Positions 25,081-34,082 of a DNA stretch of 64,000 nucleotides are shown here, piece after piece. Made by a program: the position numbers and the translations under genes. Each line of letters begins with the position of its first letter. Position 1 is the first letter of the stretch. Source of the DNA: Flavobacterium flavigenum. Its GTDB lineage: Bacteria; Bacteroidota; Bacteroidia; Flavobacteriales; Flavobacteriaceae. The notes below the pieces were generated by a model. That model ran no database searches and was not told the DNA's origin. It saw nothing but the letters and a program-made list of their open reading frames with translations. The stretch is taken from assembly GCF_027111255.2 (NCBI RefSeq), contig NZ_CP114285.2, forward strand, positions 3,410,001 through 3,474,000. The letters are read 5' to 3'.

Positions 25081-25172
25081 AGATTAAAGGATAAAATATT
25101 GGTTTTAGTAACGATTGAAACACCTTTTTTGCCCTATTGCCAAAGAGACCGGTTTCATCTTTTAATCTGTGG
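25077..25172. repeat. imperfect palindrome between ATL and LysE genes
   Basis: CCACAGATTAAAGGAT (25077-25092) pairs with ATCTTTTAATCTGTGG (25157-25172), and inner words ATTGAAACACC and GGTTTCAT also pair. It starts at the ATL start region and fills the gap between two minus-strand genes. It is possibly a terminator for the LysE gene or a dispersed repeat. Confidence 0.5.
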
Positions 25173-25181
25173 TTTTATTAT

Positions 25182-25820
25182 TTATCCGAAATAATAATTC
25201 AAAATATTAAAAAGCGTTACAAGAGCTACTAAACCTGTAATACATCCAATAATTTTATTCATATTCCGCATCAGGTAATCGGTTTTTTGCTCTATTTTTT
25301 CAAAAAAAGCAATATAGCAGTATAAAGCAGCAAAAGAACCTAAAACAGATCCCAAAACAAAAATGGAGATGATATTGTTTTCAAAAGCAAAAAGCTGATA
25401 GGAAGCTAGCGTTACACTTACAACCACATAATAAGGAATAGGAAAAAAGTTTAGACCAGAAAGCAGCATCCCTAAAAAGAAACGACTTTTTTTACTGCTT
25501 TTTTTAATCTTTGATTTTTTCTTCGCTGTTGGTTTTTTGGCAATAAATAAAAAATAAATGGTCAAAATAGAAAAGGCCACAAAGCCAATTTCGCGCAGCA
25601 GCGTCACAATATCCGGTCTGTTGTCAATTACACGTGCAAATAAAACCGCTACATAGACCTGAAAAAAAATAACTAAAACGGCACCAACTACAAACCATAA
25701 AGCATTCTTTTTCCCTTCTTTCAGATTTATTTTGGCAGCTGTCATGTTCAGTAATCCCGGAGGAATGATTCCGATAACAGCAGCAATAAAACCTGAAACT
25801 AAAGGGGTGAGTAAAGCCAT
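25182..25820 (-). CDS. LysE-family membrane transporter
   Basis: 212 residues with six hydrophobic segments and the family N-terminus GFIAAVIGIIPPGLLNMTAAK. A highly basic cytoplasmic loop (KKPTAKKKSKIKKSSKK) follows the third helix. LysE-type proteins export amino acids or related small solutes; the substrate here is unknown. It is encoded 41 bases downstream of trmB on the same strand, so the two may be cotranscribed. Confidence 0.8.
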   Translation of the reverse strand: MALLTPLVSGFIAAVIGIIPPGLLNMTAAKINLKEGKKNALWFVVGAVLVIFFQVYVAVLFARVIDNRPDIVTLLREIGFVAFSILTIYFLFIAKKPTAKKKSKIKKSSKKSRFFLGMLLSGLNFFPIPYYVVVSVTLASYQLFAFENNIISIFVLGSVLGSFAALYCYIAFFEKIEQKTDYLMRNMNKIIGCITGLVALVTLFNILNYYFG

Positions 25821-25861
25821 TCGGTTGTTTGATGGGTTAGAATTTCGTTTTAAAAAATAAT

Positions 25862-26539
25862 TTAATCTTTAATTTTAAAACGAATATACGTAATTGCCTT
25901 GTTTATTTCTAAATATTGTTTTTCGTAAAAGGTCTGAATCGAAGTTACTACTTCAGGACTTCCTTCATTTTTATACACATTATGGTTGGCATATAAAACT
26001 TCGTGTCCTTCTCCGTGCAGTAATCCTAAGGTATAACCGTGCATGAATTCACTGTCGGTTTTCAGGTTTACTACGCCATCTTTTTTGAGTATTTTTTTAT
26101 ACAATTTCAAAAACTCAGAATTGGTCATTCTGTGCTTGGTTCTTTTGTATTTGATCTGAGGATCCGGAAAAGTGATCCAGATTTCGTCAACTTCGTTTTC
26201 AGCAAAAATATGATCTATTAATTCGATTTGAGTACGTACAAACGCAACATTATGCAGGCCATCTTCAACAGCTGTTTTGGCACCTCTCCAGAAACGGGCA
26301 CCTTTAATGTCAATTCCGATAAAATTTTTGTCCGGGTATTTTTCTGCCAGTCCAACAGAATATTCGCCTTTTCCGCATCCTAATTCTAAAATTAACGGAT
26401 TGTCATTTTTAAAGAAATCAGTATTCCATTTTCCTTTCAAAGGCATTAAATCGCCCACAACTTCTTCTCTGCTTGGCTGGAAAACGTTTTCAAATGTTTC
26501 GTTTTCCCTGAATCTTTTTAGTTTATTTTTACTTCCCAC
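25862..26539 (-). CDS. trmB: tRNA (guanine-N7)-methyltransferase
   Basis: A 225-residue SAM-dependent enzyme that makes m7G46 in tRNA. It has the SAM motif LELGCGKGEYS, NFIGIDIKGAR, the catalytic-region motif WITFPDPQIKYKRTKHRMTN and the C-terminal TSIQTFYEKQY. Its length is typical. A -7-like TAATTTTG read on the minus strand lies at 26559-26566, without a clear -33. Confidence 0.96.
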   Translation of the reverse strand: MGSKNKLKRFRENETFENVFQPSREEVVGDLMPLKGKWNTDFFKNDNPLILELGCGKGEYSVGLAEKYPDKNFIGIDIKGARFWRGAKTAVEDGLHNVAFVRTQIELIDHIFAENEVDEIWITFPDPQIKYKRTKHRMTNSEFLKLYKKILKKDGVVNLKTDSEFMHGYTLGLLHGEGHEVLYANHNVYKNEGSPEVVTSIQTFYEKQYLEINKAITYIRFKIKD

Positions 26540-26611
26540 TTTTTACAAAAATTTTCCGCAAAATTAAGGAATATAAACGAATGGACGAGGCGGAATTGAA
26601 GTTTAAATTTT

Positions 26612-26654
26612 AGCCGCAGTATTTTCAGGTTTTTAATCTGAGAAAGCTGCGGCT
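26612..26654 (-). terminator. hairpin after the ammonium transporter gene
   Basis: AGCCGCAG (26612-26619) and CTGCGGCT (26647-26654) pair over a long AT-rich loop just past the amt stop codon. On the minus strand it is followed by AAAATTTAAA. Confidence 0.55.
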
Positions 26655-26663
26655 TATCTTTGG

Positions 26664-28043
26664 TTAGTAATGTGGTTCAGTTATATGTGATGATTTTGGA
26701 TCCAGCGTTTCATCATGCTGAGATAAATCCAGTCCGATGTGTTCTGATTCTTCTGAAACTCGTAACGGAATAATGAAATTGGTTACTTTGAACAAGAAAT
26801 AAGCTCCGAAGAAAGTGAAAATGGAAACCAGTACTAATGCCATCATGTGATGCCCGAAAACATTCCATCCTCCGTGCAGTAAACTTGCATCTTCACCGTG
26901 GGCAAAAATAGCTGTTAAGATCATTCCCATGATGCCGCCTACACCGTGACAGGCAAAAACATCCAGTGTATCGTCAAATCTTTTTGAAAAACTGCAGTTT
27001 ACAGCCGTGTTTGAAACCAATGCTGTTATGAATCCGAAAAACATACTTTCAGGAACCGATACAAAACCTGCGGCAGGAGTAATCGATACTAAACCTACAA
27101 CAGCCCCGATACAGGCTCCGAGTGCTGAAACTTTTCTTCCGTTCATTCGGTCAAAGAAAATCCACGTTAACATGGCTGCAGCTGATGAAGTGGTGGTTGT
27201 TGCAAAAGCCATTGCGGCAGTTCCGTTTGCTGCAAGAGCAGAACCGGCGTTGAAACCAAACCATCCAAACCATAACATTCCGGTTCCTAATAATACAAAC
27301 GGAATGTTGGTTGGAATATGCTGACTGTTTTTTCTTTTTCCTAAAACGATAACCCCGGCCAAAGCGGCAAATCCGGAACTCATGTGTACTACGGTTCCTC
27401 CGGCAAAATCTTTTACACCAAAATAGCTTCCCAAAATACCTGTTGGGTACCAAACCGCATGACATAAAGGAGCATATATAAAAATGGTAAATAAACTGAT
27501 GAAAATTAAATATGATATAAAACGAACACGCTCCGCAAATGAACCCGTAATGATAGCAGGACAAATAATCGCAAACTTCATCTGGAACAAAGCAAATAAC
27601 ATAAACGGAATCGTAGTGGCCAATTGTTTATGAGGCAGGACGCCTACGTAATCCATAAAAGCAAAAGTTGTCGGGTTTCCGAAGAAACTGTAAAAATGAT
27701 CTCCTGAACCAAAACCTACAGGCTCTCCAAACGCAAGGCTAAAAGCGACTACAGCCCATAAAAGCGTAACCACTCCAAGACAAATAAAACTTTGTAACAT
27801 CGTTGAAATTACGTTTTTCTTGCCTACCATTCCGCCATAAAAGAAAGATAATCCCGGGGTCATGATTAAAACCAGACAGGAGGATGTCAGCATCCACGCA
27901 ACGTCTGCGGGTACAATGTGATCAATGGTGCCAAATGCAGCTAATACATAATCATTTTCTGTAACAGTAGGCCAAAAAGCACCCGTGATACAAACAATAC
28001 TTATCATAATAAAGGAAATGATCCAGCGTTTTTCTATTTTCAT
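26664..28043 (-). CDS. amt: ammonium transporter, Amt family
   Basis: A 459-residue inner-membrane channel for ammonium/ammonia with about eleven transmembrane helices after an N-terminal hydrophobic segment. The family signature FGWFGFNAGSALAANG and the twin pore histidines (GTVVHMSSG; FACHGVGGIMG) are present. There is no adjacent glnK/PII gene, unlike many bacteria. A -7-like TAACTTTG on the minus strand lies at 28082-28089. Confidence 0.95.
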   Translation of the reverse strand: MKIEKRWIISFIMISIVCITGAFWPTVTENDYVLAAFGTIDHIVPADVAWMLTSSCLVLIMTPGLSFFYGGMVGKKNVISTMLQSFICLGVVTLLWAVVAFSLAFGEPVGFGSGDHFYSFFGNPTTFAFMDYVGVLPHKQLATTIPFMLFALFQMKFAIICPAIITGSFAERVRFISYLIFISLFTIFIYAPLCHAVWYPTGILGSYFGVKDFAGGTVVHMSSGFAALAGVIVLGKRKNSQHIPTNIPFVLLGTGMLWFGWFGFNAGSALAANGTAAMAFATTTTSSAAAMLTWIFFDRMNGRKVSALGACIGAVVGLVSITPAAGFVSVPESMFFGFITALVSNTAVNCSFSKRFDDTLDVFACHGVGGIMGMILTAIFAHGEDASLLHGGWNVFGHHMMALVLVSIFTFFGAYFLFKVTNFIIPLRVSEESEHIGLDLSQHDETLDPKSSHITEPHY

Positions 28044-28305
28044 TTTTCAAATACTTTATTTAACCCTATTTTTTTTGGGGGCAAAGTTAAAAAAAAATAA
28101 ATATTTTAATTTTAAGGGCTGACAAAATAGAGGCTTGATTTTTATTTTAGTAAATTTTATAAAATTCAGCTTGTTTTTTTGAGAGTATCTTATTTTGTGC
28201 TTCTAAATTTACGCTATTATTGCCAAATATATTATAATAGAATTGATATTCTGAGTTGTAAAGTGCCAGAAAGCCAATGATTAGAATAAGAATGAAAGAT
28301 ATTGC

Positions 28306-28797
28306 CTATTTTTTTTGAAGTTTGGCAATCAGAATATCTTCGACAGGTGCTTTAACTTTTACCACAGCATCCACTTCGTCATTTGGAATCGTCATGGATA
28401 AAACGTAATGCTGAATTTTCCATTCTTTCCCTATTTTGACCAAAACGCCTGAACCTCGGCAAATTTTCATCTGCGTATTCAGCAATTCGTCAAACCACGC
28501 CATTTTTCCGGATTTATCAAAAAAGATATGACGTTCCAAAGCAGTAAAATTCCAGGTTGTGCCTTTGTCGAAATACGGTTTCGCCCAGGCTTTAAAGTCA
28601 GGTTTTACCCAGTTTTCTGTGGCGTCTGTTCCAATGTAAACCGCGTCTTCGGTCATGGTATTAAAATAAGCGTCGAACTTTACATCAGCCGCGGCTTTGT
28701 GCCAGGCATCAAGAGTCTGGTTGATTTTGTCTTTTTCGGAATTTTGGGCATTGGCAAAAGAAGCAATTAATAAAAGTAAAAGAATTGTGTTTTTCAT
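28306..28797 (-). CDS. exported NTF2/SnoaL-like protein
   Basis: 163 residues. A signal peptide (MKNTILLLLLIASFANAQ) is followed by a cone-shaped NTF2-like domain: LDAWHKAAADVKFDAYFNTMTEDAVYIGTD, WFDELLN and WKIQHYVLS are its typical blocks. Family members bind small ligands or have lost catalytic function, so no substrate can be named. It is monocistronic. Confidence 0.8.
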   Translation of the reverse strand: MKNTILLLLLIASFANAQNSEKDKINQTLDAWHKAAADVKFDAYFNTMTEDAVYIGTDATENWVKPDFKAWAKPYFDKGTTWNFTALERHIFFDKSGKMAWFDELLNTQMKICRGSGVLVKIGKEWKIQHYVLSMTIPNDEVDAVVKVKAPVEDILIAKLQKK

Positions 28798-29125
28798 GTG
28801 TAAGAGAATTTGAAGTTTAAATATAAAGAATGATTTCTCAATGAGAGAAATTTTCCCGCAGATTTAGCAGATTCAGAAGATAAAATTTAGATAGCTAAAA
28901 AAAAATCTGTATGATCTGCAAAATCTGCGTGCAAAAAAATATAAGCTTATTGTGTTTCTCGCAAAGACGCAGAGTCGCAAAGACAATTAAAATAAAACTT
29001 TGCATATTAGCGATTTAGCGAGGCTAAAAAGACAAAGTATGACTAAGAAAAAAACTTAAATTATCTTATATTCACTTATATGGTGGAAAAAAATTATATT
29101 TGAGTGCTTTTTAAACACCTCAAAC
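28798..29125. repeat. intergenic repeats between two exported-protein genes
   Basis: Arms 28857-28873 (CGCAGATTTAGCAGATT) and 28913-28929 are inverted copies, a relative of the palindromes at 1309-1500. Beyond it, near 28959-28982, is a GCAAAGACGCAGAGTCGCAA-type repeat. No gene is visible in this stretch. Confidence 0.55.
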
Positions 29126-29800
29126 ATGAATTCAAAAATCTACATAAGTTCGATCGTTATTGCCTCCTTAGTTTTTATTTCCTGTAAAAAAGAATTAGAA
29201 GTCCAGGAGAATACTTCAACATCTGAACTGATCCGGTTAGGACTTGCAAAAGATACTTCTAAAACAGCCGCTCCGGTGGCACAGGCTCCGGCTACAAACC
29301 CAAATACGGTTTTAGGAGAAACAAAAGGACTGAATCCTGCTCACGGACAACCGGGACATCGTTGCGATATTGCGGTTGGAGCGCCTTTAAATTCGGCACC
29401 AACACAACAAGGGCAGGTTGCTGCTCAGGCACCGCAAACCGTTCAGGTTAATGCTGGCCAGCCCAATATGGTTACCACAAAAACGGTAACTGCTGCTCCG
29501 GTAAAAGTAGGGAAAGGAATGAATCCGTCGCATGGTCAGCCGGGACACCGATGTGATATTCCGGTAGGAGCACCTTTAAATTCTCCGGTTACAAAACCTG
29601 CTACTACAACAGCTGCAGCACAAGGCGGAACAGTAGAAAAATCATTTACAGTAACACCACCAGCAAACAATACAGTTCCCGCTTTATTAAGCACCGAAAC
29701 CGCAAAACCCGTAACTACTGCCGAAGGCACAAACCCAGTACACGGACAGCCAGGTCACCGCTGCGATATCGCCGTGGGAGCACCATTGCCGAAATCATAA
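29126..29800 (+). CDS. lipoprotein with three HGQPGHRCDI motifs
   Basis: 224 residues. The signal peptide ends in a lipobox (LVFISC, Cys20), so the protein is a lipoprotein. Three near-identical motif blocks of about 22 residues centred on HGQPGHRCDI (residues 68-90, 131-153, 201-222) are joined by long Ala/Pro/Thr-rich linkers of low complexity. Each block has two His, one Cys and one Asp, plausible for metal or haem binding, but no function is known to me. Similar motif-bearing proteins occur in Bacteroidetes. The third block is the very C-terminus. Confidence 0.85.
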   Translation: MNSKIYISSIVIASLVFISCKKELEVQENTSTSELIRLGLAKDTSKTAAPVAQAPATNPNTVLGETKGLNPAHGQPGHRCDIAVGAPLNSAPTQQGQVAAQAPQTVQVNAGQPNMVTTKTVTAAPVKVGKGMNPSHGQPGHRCDIPVGAPLNSPVTKPATTTAAAQGGTVEKSFTVTPPANNTVPALLSTETAKPVTTAEGTNPVHGQPGHRCDIAVGAPLPKS

Positions 29801-29819
29801 GAGGAAGGTACAAAGTTGC

Positions 29820-29880
29820 AAAGCAACAAAGGGACAAAGATGCTAAGAAAACCTTGGAGCCTTTGTCCCTTTGTTGCTTT
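29820..29880. repeat. perfect 20-base inverted repeat after the HGQPGHRCDI gene
   Basis: AAAGCAACAAAGGGACAAAG (29820-29839) and its exact complement (29861-29880) surround a 21-base loop. It separates convergent genes and may stop transcription from both sides, though no long T-run follows. Confidence 0.65.
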
Positions 29881-29894
29881 GAACCTTCAAAAAA

Positions 29895-30209
29895 TTAATG
29901 TGCTTTCATTTTTTCGAAAGTAGTAGTCAGTGATTTTTTGGCTTTTGCCAAAGCACCGCTAAATGCTTTTTCAAGAGTGTCCGCGTGTTCTGTAACGGTA
30001 AGTGGCTGTAAGTTGGCAATACGCACTTCAAGAACGCATTTTTTATCGTTTAAGCTGAATTTCTCTCCATTCTCATCTCCAAAGTGTACTTCGATGCGGG
30101 TAATTTTATCTTCAAAACGTGCCAAACCTTTTTCTAATTCTTCAGAAAAATAGTTTTCTAATCTTGCATGTCCTTCAATGTTTTTGTCGGTATTGATTTG
30201 AATTTTCAT
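29895..30209 (-). CDS. ribosome hibernation factor (HPF/RaiA, short form)
   Basis: A 104-residue protein of the family that binds the 30S decoding region and silences ribosomes in stationary phase. It has the conserved fold and motifs (RLENYFSEELEKGLARFEDKI, VEVRIANLQ-like CVLEVRIANLQP, ALAKAKKSLTTTFEKMK). It lacks the C-terminal dimerisation domain of long HPF. An exact promoter lies upstream at 30237-30267. Confidence 0.9.
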   Translation of the reverse strand: MKIQINTDKNIEGHARLENYFSEELEKGLARFEDKITRIEVHFGDENGEKFSLNDKKCVLEVRIANLQPLTVTEHADTLEKAFSGALAKAKKSLTTTFEKMKAH

Positions 30210-30236
30210 AATGTTCTTTATTTAATGATTGTTTCT

Positions 30237-30267
30237 CAAACTTATCTTTTTTTAGATGAAAAGGCAA
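30237..30267 (-). promoter_or_regulatory. promoter of the hibernation factor gene
   Basis: On the minus strand TTG (30265-30267), a 20-base spacer and TAAGTTTG (30237-30244) fit the Bacteroidetes consensus exactly. The start codon is 27 bases downstream. Confidence 0.7.
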
Positions 30268-30307
30268 GTGAGTTAAGGAAAGATTATGAAATGTTGAGGA
30301 GATTTTT

Positions 30308-30754
30308 TTATTCCCAGGAAGGAGGAATTTTCATTAATTGCTGAGTCCTATAATTAATTGTGTTTAGTATTTCTGTAATGCAAGCGCCTAAATTCTTTTT
30401 GATATCATCGCTCCAAAAACGCAGGACTTTCCAATTGTGAGATTCGAGATAATGATTGACTTCAAGATCACGCTGTATATTTCGTTCGATCTTGTTGATC
30501 CAATATGCTGAGTTGGTTTGCGGTTTTTTTCTGGTCTCCCAATCTTTACCATGAAAGAATTCGCCATCAACAAAAATGGCAATTTTTAGATTTCTAAAAG
30601 TTAGATCTGGACAACCGAAAACTTTTTTATTGTTTTTTCGGTAACGTAATCCTATATGTCATAAAGCTTTTGCCAAACGAACTTCATCTTTGGTGTTTTT
30701 GCCACGAATTTTGCTCATGACTTTTGAGCGTTGTTCTGGAGTGAAACAATCCAT
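30308..30754 (-). pseudogene. vsr: vsr, very-short-patch repair endonuclease, broken by one stop codon
   Basis: Reading from the ATG at 30754 gives the Vsr start MDCFTPEQRSKVMSKIRGKN and then a TGA at codon 32 (30659-30661). The same frame continues for 116 more codons with GCPDLTF, FVDGEFFHG, YWINKIERN and WKVLRFWSDDI, the conserved Vsr core, to a normal TAA. The stop sits where Vsr proteins have Trp (KALWH), so a single TGG to TGA change explains it. No in-frame restart near the break would rescue the protein. Vsr would have repaired T:G mismatches produced by deamination at sites of the adjacent C5 methyltransferase. A sequencing error is the alternative. Confidence 0.88.
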
Positions 30755-30853
30755 GAGGGCTAATTATTAAATGCTTTTAAATTTAATAATTAGCGGATTT
30801 GATTAATTATAAGATTAAGAAAGAAAGTTATGTTATTCAAATTTCGAATTAAT

Positions 30854-32536
30854 CTATTCTAATTTTTTTATATTAAATGACTTTTCAATTATCAAATCAT
30901 TAAGAGATAAGTCTTTAGTATGTTGTGCAATTAAAAATTTCTCATCATTAGTGTAAAAAGACTTTCCGTTAAGTAATCTGAAATAATTTGTCATAATTGC
31001 TTCGGCATCTACTTCGTTCATTTCTTTTTCATAAATTTTAAAACCAGATTTAGAAGAGTCATTAAAAAAAGAAATAAATTGATTTCTGAATTCAGTCTTT
31101 GTTCTTATTCTAAACTCTTTGATTTTATTTTCATCAAATGTTGAATATGATTTAATAACATACAAAAAATTTATTTTATATTGATGCACAAACAAAGTAT
31201 CTCTATCGAATAAGCGATTTTCAAAGTGAAATGATTTTACAGGAATTTCTGTTTTATGCTCTAAATTGTGCTCATCAAAATTTCGAAAATCTTGAATGTA
31301 ACCATAAATAAAGAAATTTGGAGTAATATTATAGCCCTCAGTTATCTTATCTCTGTACCGAACATTTTTTTTATAAACATCGCCATTATTTAGTAAATCA
31401 ATGTTAAATTGAATTACATTTTTAGCGTAAGTAAACTGTTTGTATTTAGATAATTTATCTGCTTCATTTCCAGACTTATAATATTTAGAATCTCCAATAT
31501 AGAAAATATCAGAAGTATCTATTAACGAATCATAATTAAAAACATGGTCTATTATTTTACCATCATTATTGTATTTTAAATCGTCTAATGAAATTTTGTC
31601 AACTTCTTTATTTTCGTCTAATTTATCCGAAAATAGTTTGTCAATCATATCTTCAAAAACAATGTTGTAATTGCTTACTGATATAAATTCTTCTTTTTTC
31701 TTTTTACTACTACTTATGTCTGTTTTAGAAAAATAAAGTTCACACAAAACGTACATTCTCTTTAAGGTGTCTGAGAAATAACGATATTTTATTTTTCTTA
31801 GTTTTGACAATCCACTCTTTTGAAGTTTTTCAAATTTTTCATTTTTGATGATAGTAAAACTTGGATCAATTTTCAAATGTAAAAGATGTTCTTTATTAAA
31901 ATGATTTAGTATTGAAAAAAAATAAGTCAAAAGCTCCTCTTGAGAATTTATAACTTTCTTTTTATTTTTTATTTCAATATAAATTGAAGTGTTGTTTGAA
32001 GAAAGTATTGGTAGAGATTTTCTAATAGTTTTATCCCATTTAGGTTTCTTTACTTGATTAGATTTATATTCAATGTGTTTATATAGAATTGTATTTTTGT
32101 TTTTTTTATAAAAATTTACAAAGCTTAAAAGCAGGTCCAAATAAGAATATTCTAAATCCCCAAGATTGGTATTTAATTCAAAAGCCAACGAAGATTCAAT
32201 AATTGAAGTGTCTTTAATTCGTCTTTTATATTCAGTAAGGCTATTATAAAAATAAACTAATAACTGTCGAATCCATCTGTAATCTTCATTATGTTTAAAT
32301 GTTTCGAAATTATCAAAATTAAACAAATCGTCTTTAGTAATGCCAAAAACAGTTTCTTGATTATCTTTCATGAAAACTTTAGGTAACATATAAACTAATT
32401 CTTTCTTTTCAAAAGAATGATAATATCCTACCGAAATTATTTTGCCATTTCCATTTTGATTATAAAATTTTGGGTCATCAAAAATAGAAGCTAAGTTTTC
32501 AATTGAATAATCTTCACCTTCAATTAGAATTTTCAT
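30854..32536 (-). CDS. LlaJI-type restriction endonuclease subunit
   Basis: A 560-residue protein I assign to the LlaJI/McrC-like nuclease family. It has an N-terminal variable region, long Lys/Asn-rich helices, and a PD-(D/E)xK-like core, IIDHVF...DIFYIGDSKYYK (about residues 335-363), containing the Asp-x-Lys pair. It would supply the cutting activity and depend on the AAA+ partner, whose gene ends one base upstream. The sequence is strongly AT-rich. Assignment is by motif and operon context. Confidence 0.82.
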   Translation of the reverse strand: MKILIEGEDYSIENLASIFDDPKFYNQNGNGKIISVGYYHSFEKKELVYMLPKVFMKDNQETVFGITKDDLFNFDNFETFKHNEDYRWIRQLLVYFYNSLTEYKRRIKDTSIIESSLAFELNTNLGDLEYSYLDLLLSFVNFYKKNKNTILYKHIEYKSNQVKKPKWDKTIRKSLPILSSNNTSIYIEIKNKKKVINSQEELLTYFFSILNHFNKEHLLHLKIDPSFTIIKNEKFEKLQKSGLSKLRKIKYRYFSDTLKRMYVLCELYFSKTDISSSKKKKEEFISVSNYNIVFEDMIDKLFSDKLDENKEVDKISLDDLKYNNDGKIIDHVFNYDSLIDTSDIFYIGDSKYYKSGNEADKLSKYKQFTYAKNVIQFNIDLLNNGDVYKKNVRYRDKITEGYNITPNFFIYGYIQDFRNFDEHNLEHKTEIPVKSFHFENRLFDRDTLFVHQYKINFLYVIKSYSTFDENKIKEFRIRTKTEFRNQFISFFNDSSKSGFKIYEKEMNEVDAEAIMTNYFRLLNGKSFYTNDEKFLIAQHTKDLSLNDLIIEKSFNIKKLE

Positions 32537-34069
32537 TTATACAGTTGTTGGTTCAATGTTTATTCTTTTTAAAATTTTTAGTATTTGATCTTTTGCATTA
32601 ATATCTATTGGAAAAAAATCTTCATAACACACATTTTTTTCAAATAGTGATTCAGAACTGTCTTCATCTTTAAAAACATCATTCCATAAGTAAAATATAG
32701 CTTTGTTAATGAATTCTTTTAAGCTTATTTCTTTAGTTTCTGATTTAATAAAATAATTCCCTATACACTTATCCATGCCAAGATTTGGATTGTTTTTTAT
32801 AATCTTATTTACTTCCCTAATGAAATCAATCCATTTAAAAGAAGTTGTATCGTCTATTTTTACTTCATAACCATACGACTCGTTTTCCGGAACGTCGTCA
32901 TAACAAATAGAAATATATTCCCAATCCCAACGTCTTTTAAAAGCACTATCCATTGGGAAAAGAGATTGGTCAGAAGTGTTCATTGTAGCATATATAGTTA
33001 GATTGGGAGGGAGTTTTAATCCTCTACTTAACCCTTCCTCATTGGTAAGAGTATCTTCTAAGTATTCTTTCAATTCATAAGAAGGTGAAACAGTGTAATT
33101 ACTTTTTCTATCTAAAAGTTGAAAAATATCCCCAAATATTTCAGCACAATTTCCTCTGTTAATTTCTTCAATAGCTAAAAAATATCTATTAGCTTGATCA
33201 TTCCATGCTTTTACATAAATATTAGTAAATGCTTGAGGAACGAATTTATATTTTATTGAGTCGTTTCCAGCTTCATCCTTTTCATTTTTTGGTTTATATC
33301 CACCAACAAATGAAGAATTATCGAATTCAGGATGAAAGGTAATTCTTTCGTAGAAATGTGGATCAAGTGATTTTAATTTTTCGTTAACAATATATGATTT
33401 TCCCGTTCCAGGAGCACCATAGAAAATGGTGTTTTTACAATTAAAATCATTTTGTAGTTGTTCATTATTGTGAATTGTAGAAAATCTATTTTCTAAATAA
33501 TCATATAGGTTTGGTCTTTTAGCAAGACTATAAATTATACTTCCAAGTTTTGCGGAAGAAACATCAGGAACATTTATAATTTTCAATACAACTGAGCCAA
33601 AAAAATCTCCCGCTGATCTGATTTTATATTTATGATTTTCTCCATTTATAATAGATTTTGCACCAAAATTTAATTTTGGATTTGATGAAGAAAACATTTC
33701 TTTAAATAATTCTAAATCTTGAGATGTTAATCCATTAGTATTTGTTAAATCTTTGTTGCTATTTATGAATTCTCCTATGATATTTTTATCATTTAAACTT
33801 TTCAAATGTTCAAAAGCATCAGTGTATTTTATCAATTCTTTTGCAAAATCTTTTACTTTAAGTGCTAATAAAATATATTGGCTTGGAATGAAAATAATTT
33901 TATCTTCGTTTCGAAATTTAATTGAATGTGACTCAACTTTTTCAACATTAGGTAGTTCACTAATTCTGTCTTTGTCAATACTGTTAAAAGTGATCTCAGG
34001 CCACTCTGTGTTTTGAAGAAAATAATTTTTTAATTCATTTCCTAATTCTGATACGTCTAATAAAGTCAT
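32537..34069 (-). CDS. McrB-like AAA+ GTPase/ATPase restriction subunit
   Basis: 510 residues. An N-terminal about 200-residue region with possible DNA-binding function precedes the AAA+ module: Walker A GAPGTGKS (218-225), Walker B and sensor region EEINRGNCAEIFGD, and MNTSDQSLFPMDSAFKRRW, which is typical of McrB. It would translocate on DNA and activate the nuclease subunit. The gene starts 13 bases after the methyltransferase gene and abuts the nuclease gene, so all are probably cotranscribed. Confidence 0.9.
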   Translation of the reverse strand: MTLLDVSELGNELKNYFLQNTEWPEITFNSIDKDRISELPNVEKVESHSIKFRNEDKIIFIPSQYILLALKVKDFAKELIKYTDAFEHLKSLNDKNIIGEFINSNKDLTNTNGLTSQDLELFKEMFSSSNPKLNFGAKSIINGENHKYKIRSAGDFFGSVVLKIINVPDVSSAKLGSIIYSLAKRPNLYDYLENRFSTIHNNEQLQNDFNCKNTIFYGAPGTGKSYIVNEKLKSLDPHFYERITFHPEFDNSSFVGGYKPKNEKDEAGNDSIKYKFVPQAFTNIYVKAWNDQANRYFLAIEEINRGNCAEIFGDIFQLLDRKSNYTVSPSYELKEYLEDTLTNEEGLSRGLKLPPNLTIYATMNTSDQSLFPMDSAFKRRWDWEYISICYDDVPENESYGYEVKIDDTTSFKWIDFIREVNKIIKNNPNLGMDKCIGNYFIKSETKEISLKEFINKAIFYLWNDVFKDEDSSESLFEKNVCYEDFFPIDINAKDQILKILKRINIEPTTV

Positions 34070-34082
34070 GGGATCTAAATGA

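Noticed and set aside
27151..27564. 137-residue minus-strand frame inside the ammonium transporter gene
   Set aside because: Cys/Arg/Phe-rich composition typical of an out-of-frame reading of a membrane-protein gene.
30388..30582. 64-residue frame on the minus strand
   Set aside because: It is out of frame within the vsr pseudogene, whose own frame shows clear Vsr motifs.
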